A stretch of 64,000 bases of DNA from Stomoxys calcitrans (GCF_963082655.1 NC_081556.1:157156328-157220327); one strand, 5' to 3'; shown: positions 23,531 to 37,246, counted from the first letter of the stretch. Program-made: numbers and translations. Notes: generated by a model from the letters alone, not told the origin.

Positions 23531-24984
23531 ATACCCACCACCGAAGGATGGGGGTATATTCATTTTGTCATTCTGTTTGCAACACATCGAAATATCCATT
23601 TCCGACCCTACAAGGTGTATATATTCTTGATCAGCGTCAAAATCTTAGACGATCTAGCTATGTCCGTCCGTCTGTTCGTTGAAATCGAGCTACAGTCTTT
23701 AAAAATAGAGATATTGAGCTGAAACTTTGCACAGATTCCCATTTTTGTCCATAAGCAGGTTGAGTTCGAAGATGGGCTATACCGGACTATATCTTGATAT
23801 AGTCCCCATATAGAGCGATTCGCCGATTTAGGGTCTTAGGCCCATAAGAGCCACAATTGTCATCCGATTTTGCTGAAATTTGGGACAGTAAGTTGTGTAA
23901 GGCCCCTCGACATCCTTCGTCAATTTGTTTCAGATCGATTCAGATTTGAATATAGCTGTCATATAGACCGATCCGACGATTTAGGGTCTTATGCCCAAAA
24001 AAGCCACAATTATTATCCGATTTTGCTGAAATTGGGACATTGAGTTGTGTTTAGCCCTTCGACATTCTTTTTCAATTTGGCACAGATCGGTTCAGATTTG
24101 GGTATATCTGCGATATTGATCGATTCGCCGATTTAAGGTCTTATGCCCACAAAAGCCACAATTATTATCCAATTTTGCTGAAATTGGGACATTGAGTTGT
24201 GTTTGGCCCTTCGACATCCTTTTTCAATTTGGCCCAGATCGGTTCAGATTTGGATATATCTTCCAAATTGATCGGTCCACCGATTTAAGGTCTTATGCCC
24301 ATAAAAGCCACAATTATTATCCGATTTTGCTGAAATTTGGGACAGTGAGTTGCGCTAGACCCTTCGACATCTTTCTTCAATTTGGCCCAGATCGGTCCAG
24401 ATTTGAATATAGCTGCCATATAGACCGATCTCTCGATTTAAAGTCTTGCGCCCGTAAAAGGCGCATTTATTGTCCGAGTTCGCCGAAATTTGGGACAGTG
24501 AGTTATGTTGGGCCCTTCGACATTCCTCTTCGACTTGTTCTAGATCGGTGCGGATTTGAATATAGCTGCCATATAGACCGATCTCTCGATTTATGGTTTT
24601 TGGGGTCATAAAAGGCGCATTTATTGACCGATTTCGCCGAGATTTGGGACAGTGCGTTGTGTTAGGCTTTTCGACATATTTCTGCAACTTGGCCGAAATC
24701 GGTCCAGATTTGGATATAGCTGCCATGAAGACCAATATCTCGATTTAAATTCTTTGCCCCATAAAAGGCACATTTTTAATCCGATTTCATTGAAATTGAC
24801 GCAGTGACTTATATTAGGATTTTCGACATCCATGTCATATAGGGTTCAGATCGGTTTATTTTTAGATATAGCTACTAAACAGACCAATATTTTGTTACAC
24901 ACAATTGATAAAAGACTTGTACCAATTAGTATTTCATCCAAATCGGAACTTATTTCGATATAGCTGCTATGGAGCATAAATTAT
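23531..24984 (-). repeat. Family A repeat, left end replaced by microsatellite
   Basis: Starts with the inverted right end ATACCCACCACCGAAGGATG and has about nine monomers in reverse orientation. It runs into TTTTA repeats after CTATGGAGCATAAATTATGC, where other copies continue to the GTTCGGCC palindrome. Confidence 0.82.
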
Positions 24985-25138
24985 GCATTTTTTATTTTAT
25001 TTTATATTTTTTTTATTTTATTTTATATTTTTTTTATTTTATTTTATTTTATTTTATTTTATTTTATTTTATTTTATTTTATTTTATTTTATTTTATTTT
25101 TATTTATTTATTTTTTTTTTTGTTTTATTTTATTTTAT
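24985..25138. repeat. (TTTTA)n microsatellite
   Basis: About 150 bp of nearly pure TTTTA/ATTTT pentamers. The ORF over it is translated microsatellite. Confidence 0.9.
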
Positions 25139-27905
25139 TGCGGTGACCAATTGACCTTTTGAAATAAATATAGTAATCGGGTTGTAAGTTCTTTTTGTCA
25201 TATTTTAAGTTAAACCATATCTTGTCGGTTTCTTAAACGGTCAATTAAAATATTCAATGATAACAATGCTCGGTGTATTCCTAGAAATTTTGGTACTTCA
25301 AACACTTTATTTACATTAAACAAAACATTATCCCACTGTATAGCGAGCATGATTTTAGTACATGTCGCCTCGGAAATGTTTATAAAATCCAATCATAAAT
25401 TTCAGAATTTCAAGTTCCTACCCTAGTTTTTGCAAGGACAATAAGTGGCAATTGAAGAGTTTCCAAAACAACGCTGTGTCATAGCATAACAACACTTTTC
25501 GATACTTTGGCACAGATATGAGCCTTTTGCTTGAGCCCCAAAAATCACATTTAAAATTCGTCTTTGTTGGCCATATTTTCCATAGAGAATAAATGTCGCA
25601 CCTTTTTGGGGATCTGTAAGTCATTACATTTTACTATCGCAGCAATGTTTTTATACTCGTGCTTTTTTCTGAATATATAAGTATGCCATTTGGAAAATGG
25701 TTTTCTTAGCCACAAACTCTGTGTGGAAGGCCGTTTTGGGGAGCATCAAGACCAGCAGCAATATCACCAATATTCAATTTTGTTGTTAATGCTGCTTTCA
25801 GACCCACTCACCCTAACCCCATTTATCCAAAGTCCCCAAAAGTGTGCGGTCAATGTGGCAGGGACCAGTCCTATCTCCAAGCTCTAGCTTCCAAGCCGAT
25901 GAAATAAAAATTGAATGCATAAACAATAAGTTTGCCTAGAGTTTCGTGATTAGCAAACCAAAACACATGCAAAAGTCCTGAAACGTGAGGAAATTCATTG
26001 GAAACTAGAGTCAGCCTAACGGTCAATGAGTCCTTCGGTCTATTTTGGTTGGCAAACCGATAAAGAGCGACTCAATTTTTATAGAAATTCATTAAATTTT
26101 GTCCATAGCATTAAAACCAATGAATAGTGCCATAGGGTTTGAGGAGCAGTCTGAAACAGTTTGTAGTTGAGTTGAGGGGTGGGGTGGGGGAAGGGAGTTT
26201 CCCCAAAAAAAACGTTTCATAAACTGAATGTTATTTTCTTTGCTTTATTGGTTTTATTGTGAGTGCGTGTTGCTTTCTTTCTTTCCTTTCGGCCTTTCAT
26301 GGCAGAGATGGCTGTTATTGCTCAGATCCAACAATGATGACTTTTTGCTTTGTGGTTCACTGCATGGTGATCTCGGTGGTTTCCTCCTTTGAAATTAGGG
26401 AAACATTGTTGCCGATACTATGTGTGTGGTCACCCCACGATGATTACGTTGCCGTCTGAGATTTTGACCCAATGTTGTGTTGTTCATTTCAAATTTTCAT
26501 ACATATGTACAAAATGTAGTAAAACATGCACAGCTACTATATCTGTACAATGTCATATGGGTCCACATACAAGAGGTGACGGAGACGGACACCATACGTA
26601 CAACGTACAAATAAATATATGAACATGGCCAGCCTCGCATGTGAATATGTGGATATGTATATCAGCTACACATTATCACAGAGTGAAGTGAAGTAAAGGC
26701 CGAAAGCACAACAACACACATATTTTTAGATTCTCCCATGGCAACACCAATTTCGACAATAATCATGAAATGAAATGCCAATCTACTAACGTTGGCCCTC
26801 TTCTAGCGACGGCAATGCTGCTGCTTCATTAGAACCACCACCACCGTTCCCATAGTCGGCGTCGTTGTCGCTGTTATTGTTGCTGCAAGGCATTCTGGTC
26901 TAGAGTAAATTCAGCAGCTATTCATTCTTCTTCGCCAACAATAGCCAGAAGACAATCTATATTTACTTTATAATCTGCGAAATGATGATATTTAGTCAGG
27001 CAGTCAGTCATTCAGTCAGTCATTCAGTCAATCATTCAGTCGAAAAGGATTGAAGAGACTGCCAAAGCAACGCGAGGAAATCGACATGGCTGTGCACTCG
27101 CCCATTGTCTTATTGAGCAGAATTGCATCGTAATGCACTTCAGCTCGGTTTGGTTCGAATGCTTGCGTATCTCATTATTCTATCACCCACTGAGTGATAT
27201 GTAAATATTTAAATTGGTATTGGCTGCCAGCGTCGAATATCCAAACAAAGTGCCCTTAGGGTGTTGGCGGTTGGTATTGCTAATGCTTCTGGTTTGTTAT
27301 CCTATTCCAATGTTGTTTCACGCCTTCGGAGTTCTTTGCAGATGGCACAGAGTGCAAAATACAATGGGAAGTGAAGTTCAACAGATTTGTTAACAAGATG
27401 TGAAAATTGATGTTGAATTTTACTGTAACAGTGAAAGTTTTGTCTGATTAAATTAAGTTTCTCAGAGTTGATGAAAATAACGAAAAAAACGTAAAGTAAT
27501 ACAACGTAACGTAGACATAACATAGAATGACGTAAATGTGACTCTACTTTACACATTTTAAACGTAACAAACTCGTAACGTAATAAAAAGTCGTATGAAA
27601 TCTTAAAAGCCCATTACCAAATATGCATCTCCAAGCCGATTAGTCGATGTACTTCCGTCTGTCGGTCGATAATAGGCAAACTTTTGAAAGAATTAAGTCA
27701 GCCGCTCAAAATTTTCCACACATATGCACAGTCCATATTAGGTTGGTTTTAATTGTTAATGTCCCAAATTGGCCCGCGTTAAGACAAAAACCGATTTAAA
27801 AAATGTGTCACTGCAAGCAATTCGGCCAGAGGAATATTTTTAGGTGAAAGAGATTTCTGTGGGTAAATGGTAATGTAATGTCAGAACAATAAAAACGTAA
27901 CTGAA
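25139..27905. other. Intron, unique non-coding
   Basis: No gene, element or domain is recognised. A CAGTCAGTCATT-type simple repeat lies at about 27000-27035, and repeated ACGTAA motifs lie at 27480-27580. Confidence 0.55.
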
Positions 27906-28715
27906 AACCAGTAAGGTAGGGCAAAAGTCGGGCGGTGCCGACTGTATAATACCCTACACCTACCTATAAGTACAATGTGGGAGCTACATCCAATTCTAAA
28001 CCAGTTTTAATGGACCTCGGCAAGCTAATATGTTCAAACTGTAATAACTACGGTTGACAAATGACAACATTATTGCAAATTACCCAAAATCTGACGAACA
28101 TATATGTGGGAGCTATATCTAAATCTGAACCGATTTCGAGGAAACTTCTCAGATACTGTGACCGTCGTCGAGGAAAGCGTTGTACGAAGCTTTGGGAAAA
28201 TTGGTCAACAAATGCACTTGCAGTGGCTCTAGGAGTGAAATCGGGCGATATTTATATACATACATATATGAAAGCTGTATCTAAATCTGAACCGATTTCC
28301 ATGAAATTCACCGGTAATGTCGAGAGTCATAAAAAATTTCCTCCTGTCGAATTTCGAGAGAATCGGTTAGCTAATGACCATTTTATTGAATTATTACTGA
28401 AAATCGGACGAACATACATATGGGAGCTATATCCAAATCTGAACCGATTTTTTCCAATTTCAATAGGCTTCGTCTCTAGGCCGAAAAACATGCATGTACC
28501 AAATTTTTAGACGATCGGATGAAAACTGCAACCTGTACTTTGTACACAAATTAACGTGGACAGACAGACAGACGGGCATAGCTAAATCGAATCAGAAAGT
28601 GATTCCGAGTCGATCGATATACTTATCAATTAGTCTATCTCTCTTCCTTTTGGGTGTAACAAACTAATTCACTAAGTTATAATACCCTGTACCACAGTAG
28701 TGGTGTAGAGTATAA
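27906..28715 (+). repeat. Family B repeat, shortened
   Basis: The left end AACCAGTAAGGTAGGGCAAA, with hairpin AGTCGGGCGGTGCCGACT, leads to monomers (ATGGGAGCTATATCTAAATC, GAACCGATTTC). A GACAGACAGACGGGCATAGC block follows, and the right end is CCACAGTAGTGGTGTAGAGTATAA. Confidence 0.82.
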
Positions 28716-29698
28716 CCATTACTTACACAACAACTGAAATTCGGGGAGAGAGGAAGACAAATTTAAAGTTCGATTAAATTGTCTACACAAATTTTTTTAA
28801 TGAGTTATTTTTTATACGAATTTAACCCATTGTGCATCAACTATATTACAGCAAAGATGCCCAGAAAGTAAAATCAAATAAAGGAAACCAAGAACAACAA
28901 TCTCTACATTTTTTCCCCTCAATAAAAAAAAAACGAAAAAAATAACACATCCATCGTACATTTGTTTTAACAAATTGTTTAGTTTTGAAATTAAAATTAG
29001 AAAATGAAGACACACATTTGTTACATTCGCAATGGCCAATAGACAGACACCAGACGGACGGACATCAGGCAGACGCATCGGGGGGATGGACGGACACACA
29101 TAGAACAATTTAAAAACAAAAGTTCAACAACGGGTGTTAGAATTGTTGTTAAGGAAACACAAAACACACGTTGCTACAGATGTTAAACGCTTCTCAAAGT
29201 CTTTCACTACTGGCGCCCACACAAACACAATTTACATAACTTCCCTTTAGAATATGACACGCCGCCCGCCTTCAGCCACCCACAAACCTGCAGTGCAAAT
29301 TGAATGCAAAAGACAGAGGCGGGCAGAAATTATCTTTTCCATAACAGAAATATAACAAATCAAGTGAACAAGCTGCAAGCATATGAAAGACAAAAGCAAA
29401 AAAAAAATGTTTCATAAACCTTGCACTGCACTGAAATTGAAAGAGGCCATATGGGAGAAGGGCATTCTTGGTATAGATCCCTAACATTCTTGGAAAATGT
29501 AAAATTTACAAACAAAAAGACGAGAACGTTTCATAATTGTAGAAAAGAGCTTTCGAAAGGCAGAGAATACATGCATAATGAAGGAAGGTAGGAATGCATA
29601 ACGATTCTTAATAGTTGTGCTCACAAGCAATTCGTTTGCAAAAATTACCAATTAATATTTGCAAATTTTTAAGATTCATGACAAACGATAGAAAGAAT
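28716..29698. other. Intron, unique non-coding
   Basis: No gene recognised. There is an oligo-A-rich stretch near 28925-28945 and a CAGACGGACGGACAT-like scrap near 29050-29095. Confidence 0.5.
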
Positions 29699-32047
29699 GG
29701 TGTACTAAAACTACCCCTTTCTTAAAGAAATGACACTAAAACTACCCTTTCCTTAAGAAAAGGGTACTAAAACTACCCCTTCCTTAAGGAAAGGGTACTA
29801 GAACTATCCCTTCCTGAAGGAAAGGGTACTCAAACTACCCCTTCCCAATGGAAGGGGTACTAAAATTACCCATTCCCAAAGGAAGGGTTACTAAACCTAC
29901 CCTTTGCCAAAGGAAGTGGTACTAAAACTACCCATGTCCCAAAGAAGGGTTACTTAAACTTCCCATTCCAAATGGAAGCTCTACTAAAACTACCCATTTC
30001 AAAGGAAAGGGTACTTAGACTACTTAAACTAGTCGTTCCTAATAGAGAGGGTACTAAAACTAGTCTTTCATAAAAGAAAGGGTACTAAAACTACCCCTTC
30101 CTTAAAGAAAGGACACTAAAACTACCCCTTCCTTAAAGAAAAATATACTAAAACTAGCCTTTCCTTAAGGAAAGGGTACAAAAACTACCCCTTCCTTAAG
30201 GAAAGGTACTAAAACTGCCCTTTCTTAAAGAAAAGACACTAAAACTACCCCTTCCTTAAGTAAAGGGTACTAAATTTACCCCTTCCTGAAGGAAAGGATA
30301 CTAAAACTACCCCTTTCCAATGGAAGGAGTACTAAAACTACCCATTCCCAAAGCTAGAGTTACTAAAAGTTCCAATTCCCAATGGAAGGGGTACTAAAAT
30401 TACCCATTGCCAAAGGAAAGGGTACTTAATCGACCCATTCTCAAATTAAGGGATACCAAACTTACCCTTTCCCAAAGGAAGGGATACTAAAACTACCCCT
30501 TACTCAAAGAAAAAGGTACTAAAACTACCCCTTCCTTAAGGGTAGGGTACTAGAACTACCCCTTCCTGAAGGAAAGGGTAATAAAACTACCCCTTCCCTA
30601 TGGAAGGGGTACTAAAACTACCCCTTCCCACTGGAAAAACTTCCTATTCCCAATGAAAGGGGTACTAAAAATACCCATTGCCAAAGGAAAGCGTACTTAA
30701 TCTGCCCATTCCCAAAGGAAGGGATACCAAACCTACCCTTTACCAAAGGAAGTGGTACTAAAACTACCCATGTCCCAAGGAAGGGTTACTTAAACTTCCC
30801 ATTCCCAATGGAGCTGTACTAAAACTACCCATTTCATAGGAAAGGGTTCTTCGACTACATAAACTAGTCGTTCCTAATAGAGAGGATACTAAAACTAGTC
30901 TTTCATAAAAGAAAGGGTACTAAAACTGCCCTAAAGAAAGTACACTAAAACTACTCCTTCCTTAACAAAGGGGTACAAAAACTACCCCTTCCTTAAAGAA
31001 AGGACACTAAAACTACCCCTTCCTTAAAGAAAGGACTCTAAAACTACCGCTTCCTTAAGAAAAGGGTACTAAAATTACCCCTTCCTTAAGGGAAGGGTAC
31101 TAGAACTACCCCTTCCTGAAGGAAAGGGTACTAGAACTACCCCTTCCTGAAGGAAAGGGTACTAAAACTACCCCTTCCCAATGGAAGGGGTACTAAAACT
31201 ACAACTAAACATAGAAGAAAGGGTACTAAAACTGCAAATGCAAATTTTGCAAATTTTGCCATGAACATTCTACTAAAGAACAGGGGCAAATTTCTCACAT
31301 ATGAATGAGTGCAGCGCTATTCAAATTAAAGGTCAATGATAAGGGGCCTCCTTTTTATAGCCAAGCCCGAACAGCGTGCCGCAGTGTGACACCTCTCTGG
31401 GGAGAAGTTGTTACATAGTACCTCACAAATATTGCCAGCATTAGGAGAGTTTCCTCTCCAAATGCTAATGCTCCACCGCCGCTACTAAAACTACCCCTTA
31501 CTTAAAGAAAAAGGTACTAAAGCTACCCCTTCCTTAAGGAAAGGGTACAAAAACTACCCCTTCCTTAAAGAAAGGGTACAAAAACTACCCCTTCCTAAAA
31601 AAAAGGACACTAAAACTACGCCTTCTCTAAGAAAAGGGTACTAAAACTACCCCTTCCTTAAGTGAAGGGTACTAGAACTACCCCTTCCTGAAGGAAAGGT
31701 TGCTTAAACTTCCTATTCCCAATATATGGGGTACTAAAACTACCCATTGCCAAAGGAAAGGGTACTTAATGTACCCATTCCCAATGGAATGGATACAAAA
31801 CCTACCCTTTCCCAAAGGAAGGGGTACTAAACCTTCCCATTCCCAATGGATGAAGTATTAAAACTACTCCTCCTAAAGGAAAGGGTATTGACATTCTACT
31901 CGTTCCTAAAGGAAAGGGGACTAAACCTACTCCTTCCTAAAGGAAAGGCTATTAAAACTATCCCTTCCGAAAGGTAAGGGTACTAAAACTAACCTTTTCG
32001 AAAGGAAATGGTACTAAAACCACATCTTCCCTAAGGAGAGAGTACTT
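29699..32047. repeat. 31-bp minisatellite with internal dyad, ~2.3 kb
   Basis: The unit is close to ACTAAAACTACCCCTTCC, then TTAAGGAAAGGGT, repeating every 31 bp (for example at 29766 and 29797). The half CCCTTCC-TTAA-GGAAAGGG is nearly self-complementary, so each unit can form a small hairpin. Allowing for the SINE at 31235-31483, the span would hold roughly 65-70 units. A longer periodicity is visible: the variant block ACTAGTCGTTCCTAATAGAG occurs at 30028 and 30863, 835 bp or about 27 units apart, with matching variant neighbours. Confidence 0.92.
31235..31483 (-). repeat. SINE body inserted in the minisatellite
   Basis: On the minus strand it has CTAATGCTGGCAATATTTGT, GAGGTACTATG, GGCTATAAAAAGGAGGCCCC, then TTATCATTGACC, matching the body of the SINE at 19784. 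The tRNA-like head is absent. The 31-bp repeat continues on both sides. Confidence 0.8.
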
Positions 32048-32323
32048 TTAGTATCCTTTGACATGGATTTCGACCCTTCGGCACAAATTTAAGCAAGATT
32101 GGTTATTATATACTTTCTGTATCGGCTCAAGACTTTAAAAAAGAAGTCACATTTCAACGAAATCATGCACAATATGCGCCTCGCAAGACCATATACCACG
32201 TCATCAATGTAAAGGGTTACTTTTTAGCTATTATCTTATTGGCAACACTAGTTTAAACAGCTCCCGCATGTTTCGTAATTTGTTTCACTGTCCACCATCT
32301 TCAGTTTGGTTTATAATTTAACC

Positions 32324-32836
32324 ATGAATCGTCTTACAAACGAACAACGCTTGCAAATTATTGAATTTTACTATCCAAATGCGTGCTGCGTTCATCGCGC
32401 ACCCCATCCATTTTACGACTAATCTCATTTTTGGCTCAATGGGTACGTAAATAAGCAGAATTGTCGATTTTGTGGGGAAGATCAGCCAGAAGCATTGCCA
32501 GAGCTACCAATGCATCCAGAAAAAGTCACAGTTTGTTGCGGTTTATAGGCTGGTGGCATCATTGGACCGTACTTCTTCAAAGATAATGCGAATCGTAATG
32601 TAACTATGAATGGTGAGCGCTACCGTGGGATGAAAACTTTGTTTGCCCAAAATGCAAGAGCTTGACTCGCATGACCACTTCAATTGACGCATTGGAAGAC
32701 AACATTGAAGCATTTATTTGTGAGATACCAGCCGAAATGTTTGGAAAGAGTACGCCTAAATTGAACTAAGCGTATGGACCATTTGAGGCGTAGTCGCGGT
32801 CAACATTTCCATGAAATAATCTTCAAACATTAAAAT
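32324..32836 (+). pseudogene. Tc1/mariner-superfamily transposase remnant
   Basis: Starts MNRLTNEQRLQIIEFYYPNA, the N-terminal helix-turn-helix start of an insect Tc1/mariner-type transposase. It then jumps to a mid-protein part (VNKQNCRFCGEDQPEA, LPMHPEKVTVCCGL, stop, AGGIIGPYFFKDNANRNVTM) and then to the C-terminal SIDALEDNIEAFICEIPAEM, each in a different frame. The segment between the helix-turn-helix and the GYVNKQN region is deleted, as is a second block after GERYRGM. It is an internally deleted, frameshifted copy; the flanking TTACTTTTTAGCTATTATCT near 32216 may be its left end. Confidence 0.78.
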
Positions 32837-35800
32837 ATATGGGCCGTACTATAAATTCAAGCTTTTTTTAACTTGTCTATATCTCTTACAAAATCGCCCT
32901 TTATGGCAATTGTAATTCTCCAGTTTAGGACCGATATATTTGGGGCAATTGAGTACACATTTTACTGTTGGAAGTCGATGCAAGTTTTTTAAACTTTTTT
33001 TTTTAATTTTCTTAAGGAAAAAATTTATTTGTTTTCTTTATTATATTTTGTACTACAATTTTTTTTTTTGTTTGATTTCTCATTTTACTTTCGGTAATGG
33101 TCCTAATTTATTTAGGTAACACACCTTGAAACCAACATCCATCTGTAATTGGCTTCTAGGAAACAAAAAAACACATTTCAGATGTTGTGATTTTTCAACT
33201 TTCGATCAATATTTTTGCATTGTAATTTAAATGTGTCTTAACAAATTCATTGAAAATCGATAAATTTTCAACACTCGCCTCGAATCAGTGCAAACAAAAG
33301 AAGAACACAAAACGCATTTGTCTTCGCCTCGATTTTAAACTAAACAAAGAAGCATACAATTTAAGATTTTCAACGACCACCATGTTTTGCTAGTCTGAAG
33401 AAAACGATTTCATGCAGGGTTGGGTTGGGACCTTTGTAGTTGGCGTTCCGTTACGTACATCAGACAAAACAAATTGCCATTGTGTACTCAGTTCATTGTG
33501 CGTCCGTCCATCCATACGTCTGTTTGTCTGAATACACTCGCCATCCGGCTGGGCAAAAGATATTTGAATTGCTACCGTTTGTTTTGTCTTAAATCTAAGC
33601 ATACATCGCGAAATGGTCGTTGGGTTGGACGAACGAGCGAACGAATGGATGGACGGATGGATGGATAGATGGATGTTTATATCTATAGACACAAAATCTG
33701 TTTGCCACCTACAATTGATGGTAAAAATAGACGAAAATAACAACAAACACACTAAACAAATACAACAACATTGCTATACATTAAGCGAAAGCAGATATAG
33801 ATGACAACAATAGCAACAACACCGACAGGGGCAATAACAAACCAAATGGCAGCAATGGCAGCAACAATAAAATAAATGTCTTGGTATTTGTGGCCAAAAT
33901 GATTGTTCGACAAAATTTTATTTCAATATTGCGATTCTGAAAGATAGGCAGGCGGCAGGCAGCAATTGTCGTGCGGAGCAACATTTTTTCTTTCGAGGGA
34001 TTTTGAAATGTTTTAAATTTAAACAAAACCGAAAATCAAACAAGAAAACGACCACAAATGCAGCCACACTAAAGCAAATGCCCTCCCGCCCCAAAAAAAA
34101 AAAAAAAAAAAACAACAAACAGCACACTCAGATTCACATCCAGTGAGAGAGAGTTAAAATGGATGATGATGTCTAAATGTATTTGTTTTTAAACTGCACA
34201 CACACATACACATACAGTCACTCACTCTCTCACACTTTATCAGGCACTCACAGTCAGCCTGCTCGGCTGAGTGATGTGTTTTTCCATGAGTGAACTAACT
34301 GAACGTTGTGCGAATAGTTTCTGAAATGTTTTGAGGTTAACAGCGTATAGAAGAGAAGCCACTGCCAGGCTGGCACACTAGCAGCCAGTCACCAGAGGCC
34401 AACAGCGAGAATATGGGTCATGCACATGTGTTTCAGCCTTAATTAGTTTGATTTCATTACAAAAAAGCACACATTTTTTTTTTGTTTTACACAAAAATCT
34501 CCTCCAAACGCTTTTCAATGCCATCCAAAGACAAGGCAGAACCACAAGGGGGGCACAGGCGGCTGCTATAGTGGTATATCATAAAAGTTTCTTGTGGGCT
34601 TGAAAATATTAGAAATTTTCTGGATTTATATAAAAATACTGAAAATGAATAAAAACCTTAGATGGGGAGGCAGCAGTAGGCGGAAGCTATCACCTACCAC
34701 CTACTACACAGGCAGTGCAATATTTTCCCATGAAAATTGTTACCTTTTCTGCGGTGAATGTCGGCATCTGTTTGGCATACTTTCGCCAGTCACCCCCTTG
34801 AGCCCACCCAAGTGAAGCATGGATGGATGGTGGCATGCCTTCCCAATTTAAAGCCTGCTGCGAAATGCTTTCATCGCCACTTTCTCTCTACTTTTCTGCA
34901 ACCTTTGGGGACCCTTTGGGGCTGATTGCTGTCTTGCTTACCTGTGCCTGCCCTAGACCCTACCGTAACTTACCTGCCATCAACAACCTGAGAAAACTTT
35001 CAAGTTTCACATAAGGAAGGAGAACAACTCTTGGCTACATGACAATCTTTGGAAAAAGTTGTCATTGATGTACTTATGGCTGTTAGCAAACAAAAATAAA
35101 CCTTTATCATTCGCTTACAAAGAAAACAAAGAAACCAACCCATGGACGGACAGACAGACACAAATACAGAAACTAAGAACAAATGTCGAAATGTCCTTGA
35201 TTAATTGGGCTTTCAGCCCAGAGATTGGTTTTTCAAAGTTTACCCTCCAGCTCAACCGAAATCGAAGGCCAACAAAATAATTCGACCATAACGACCATCA
35301 TTACAGTGGTGGTGAAAAATAAATAATTGAACATTACATTGTGTCCCATTGTGTTTTTTCTTTTCCACATTTTGCCAAACGAAAACTTTTGCCCCAAAAA
35401 TTGCATTAAATAATTAAGAAATGGGTTTAATTTGTCTTTGATAAATTGTTCCGCTTATTAAGCCAGTGTCTCGGCTGTGTGAGAGAGAGGGTTGTGGCCA
35501 GTTATGGTTTTGCATGCAGCAAAAACGCCACTTGAACCCTTTTTGGGTAGGTTGGTGTGCAAAAGCTTTAAAACAAAGGGGTCAGTGATTCCATCAAGAT
35601 GAATTTTATGACATATATATTATTATAATTGGGTTCGTTCGCTCAGCCCCTGCACAATGGGATTGTTGAAGGAAGCAAAACGGCTCCCAAAAAAAAAATT
35701 AATAGAGCAAATTAGTATTGAAAGCAATAATATAGCAAAAGATAACAAAATTTGGGATTTGAAAGATCGTGAAAACAAAGAAGAGATCAAGGATATTTAT

Positions 35801-35940
35801 GAAATGTTAAAGCGATTAAATTGCAAAAACAAAAATGTAACGTTACTCTGCTCAGCTAGAAGAAAAATGTTAAATTCGCAAAAGCCACATAATGGCGCAA
35901 GCAAAAAAACGCAAAATGAAAAAATAAAAAAAAAAACAAA
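32837..35940. other. Intron, unique non-coding
   Basis: No domain recognised. It has GGATGGAT-type runs at 33640-33675, an oligo-A tract near 34096-34111, and GTTG/CAAC-rich simple sequence. The ORF at 35657-36046 is Lys/Asn-rich and runs into family C monomers; it shows no known domain. Confidence 0.5.
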
Positions 35941-36872
35941 ATCGGGAGATCGGTTTATATGGGAGCTGTATCAAGCCATAGATCGATTTAGACCATATTG
36001 GACACGTATGTTGAAGGTCATGAGAGAAGCCGTTGTACACAATTGAGAATTGCGCCCTCTAGAGGCTCAAGAAGTCAAGATCCCAGATCGGTTTATAAGG
36101 CAGCTATATAAGGTTATGTACCCATTTGCGCCATACTTAACACAGTTATTGGAAGCCATATCAAAAAAACTTCATGCAAAAATTTTGCCAAATCGGATAG
36201 GAGTTGCGTCCTCTAGAGGCTCAAGAAGTCAAGTCCTCAGATCAGATTATATGGCAGCTATACCAGATTATGAACCGATTTGTGCCATACTTAGCACAGT
36301 TATTGGAAGCCATATCAAAACACCTCATGCAAAATTTCTGCCAAATCGGCGCCCTCTAGAAGCTCAAAATGTCAAGTCCCCAGATCGGTTTATATGGCAG
36401 CTATATCAGATTATGAACCGATTTGAACCTTATTTGACACAGTTGTTGGAAGTGACATCAAACCACTGCGTGCAAAATGTCAGTCAAATCGGTCATGCAA
36501 AATTTCTGCCAAATCGGATAGGAATTGCGCCCTAGGGGCCCAACAAGTCAAGACCCAAGATCGGTTTATATGGCTGCTATATCAAAGCATAAATCGATTT
36601 GGCCCATTTACAATCCCAACCGACCTACACTTATAAAAAGTATTTGTGCAAAATTTCAAGCGCCTAGCTTTACTCCTTCGAAAATTGGCGTGCTTTCGAC
36701 AGACAGAACGACGGACCGACGGACAGACGGACGGACATGGCTAGTTTGACTTAAAATGTCACGACAATCAAGAATATATATACTTTATGGGGTCTTAGAT
36801 GCATATTTCGAGGTGTTAGAAACAGAATGACGAAATTAGTATACCCCCATCCTATGATGAAGGGAATAAAAG
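35941..36872 (+). repeat. Family C repeat
   Basis: About five monomers (GCGCCCTCTAGAGGCTCAAG, CAGATCGGTTTATATGGCAG, ATATCAGATTATGAACCGAT) lead to the block ACAGACGGACGGACATGGCT and the right end TACCCCCATCCTATGATGAA, then GGGAATAAAA. The left end is missing. Confidence 0.8.
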
Positions 36873-37246
36873 GGCTTTGTGTTCGGCGGGGCTGAACTGT
36901 GGATACCCACCACCTCGGATATATATGGAAATCACCTTTCATCATAATCCGGTGAAAAATGCATTATTTACGCACCCATAGCAGCTATATCCAAATATGG
37001 TCCGATTTTGACCAAAATAGGCACGGACATTGAGTGGCCTAATAAATACAAGTCACTGTTCAATTTTGCATTAATATTGGTCTTTTTAGACCAATCTGAA
37101 CCATATAGGACACGGATGTCGAAAACTCTAATATAAGTCACTGTTTAAAATTTCAGCTAAATTGGATAATAATGCGCCTTTTATGGGGCCAAGACCTTAA
37201 ATTGCGAGATCGGTCTATATGCCAGCTATATCCAAATTTGGTACGA
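36873..37246 (+). repeat. Family A left part, truncated
   Basis: TGTTCGGCGGGGCTGAACTG, GGATACCCACCACCTCGGAT and the following ATCCGGTGAAAAATGCATTA match the family A left end. It breaks into family B sequence after the first complete monomer (TATCCAAATTTGGTACGATC). Confidence 0.75.

Noticed and set aside
29699..32047. CRISPR-like regular array
   Set aside because: Units are head to tail with no unique spacers, in a fly genome; it is a minisatellite.
35657..36046. 129-codon ORF, Lys/Asn-rich, then repeat peptide
   Set aside because: The second half is family C monomer; the first half has no recognised domain and is low complexity.
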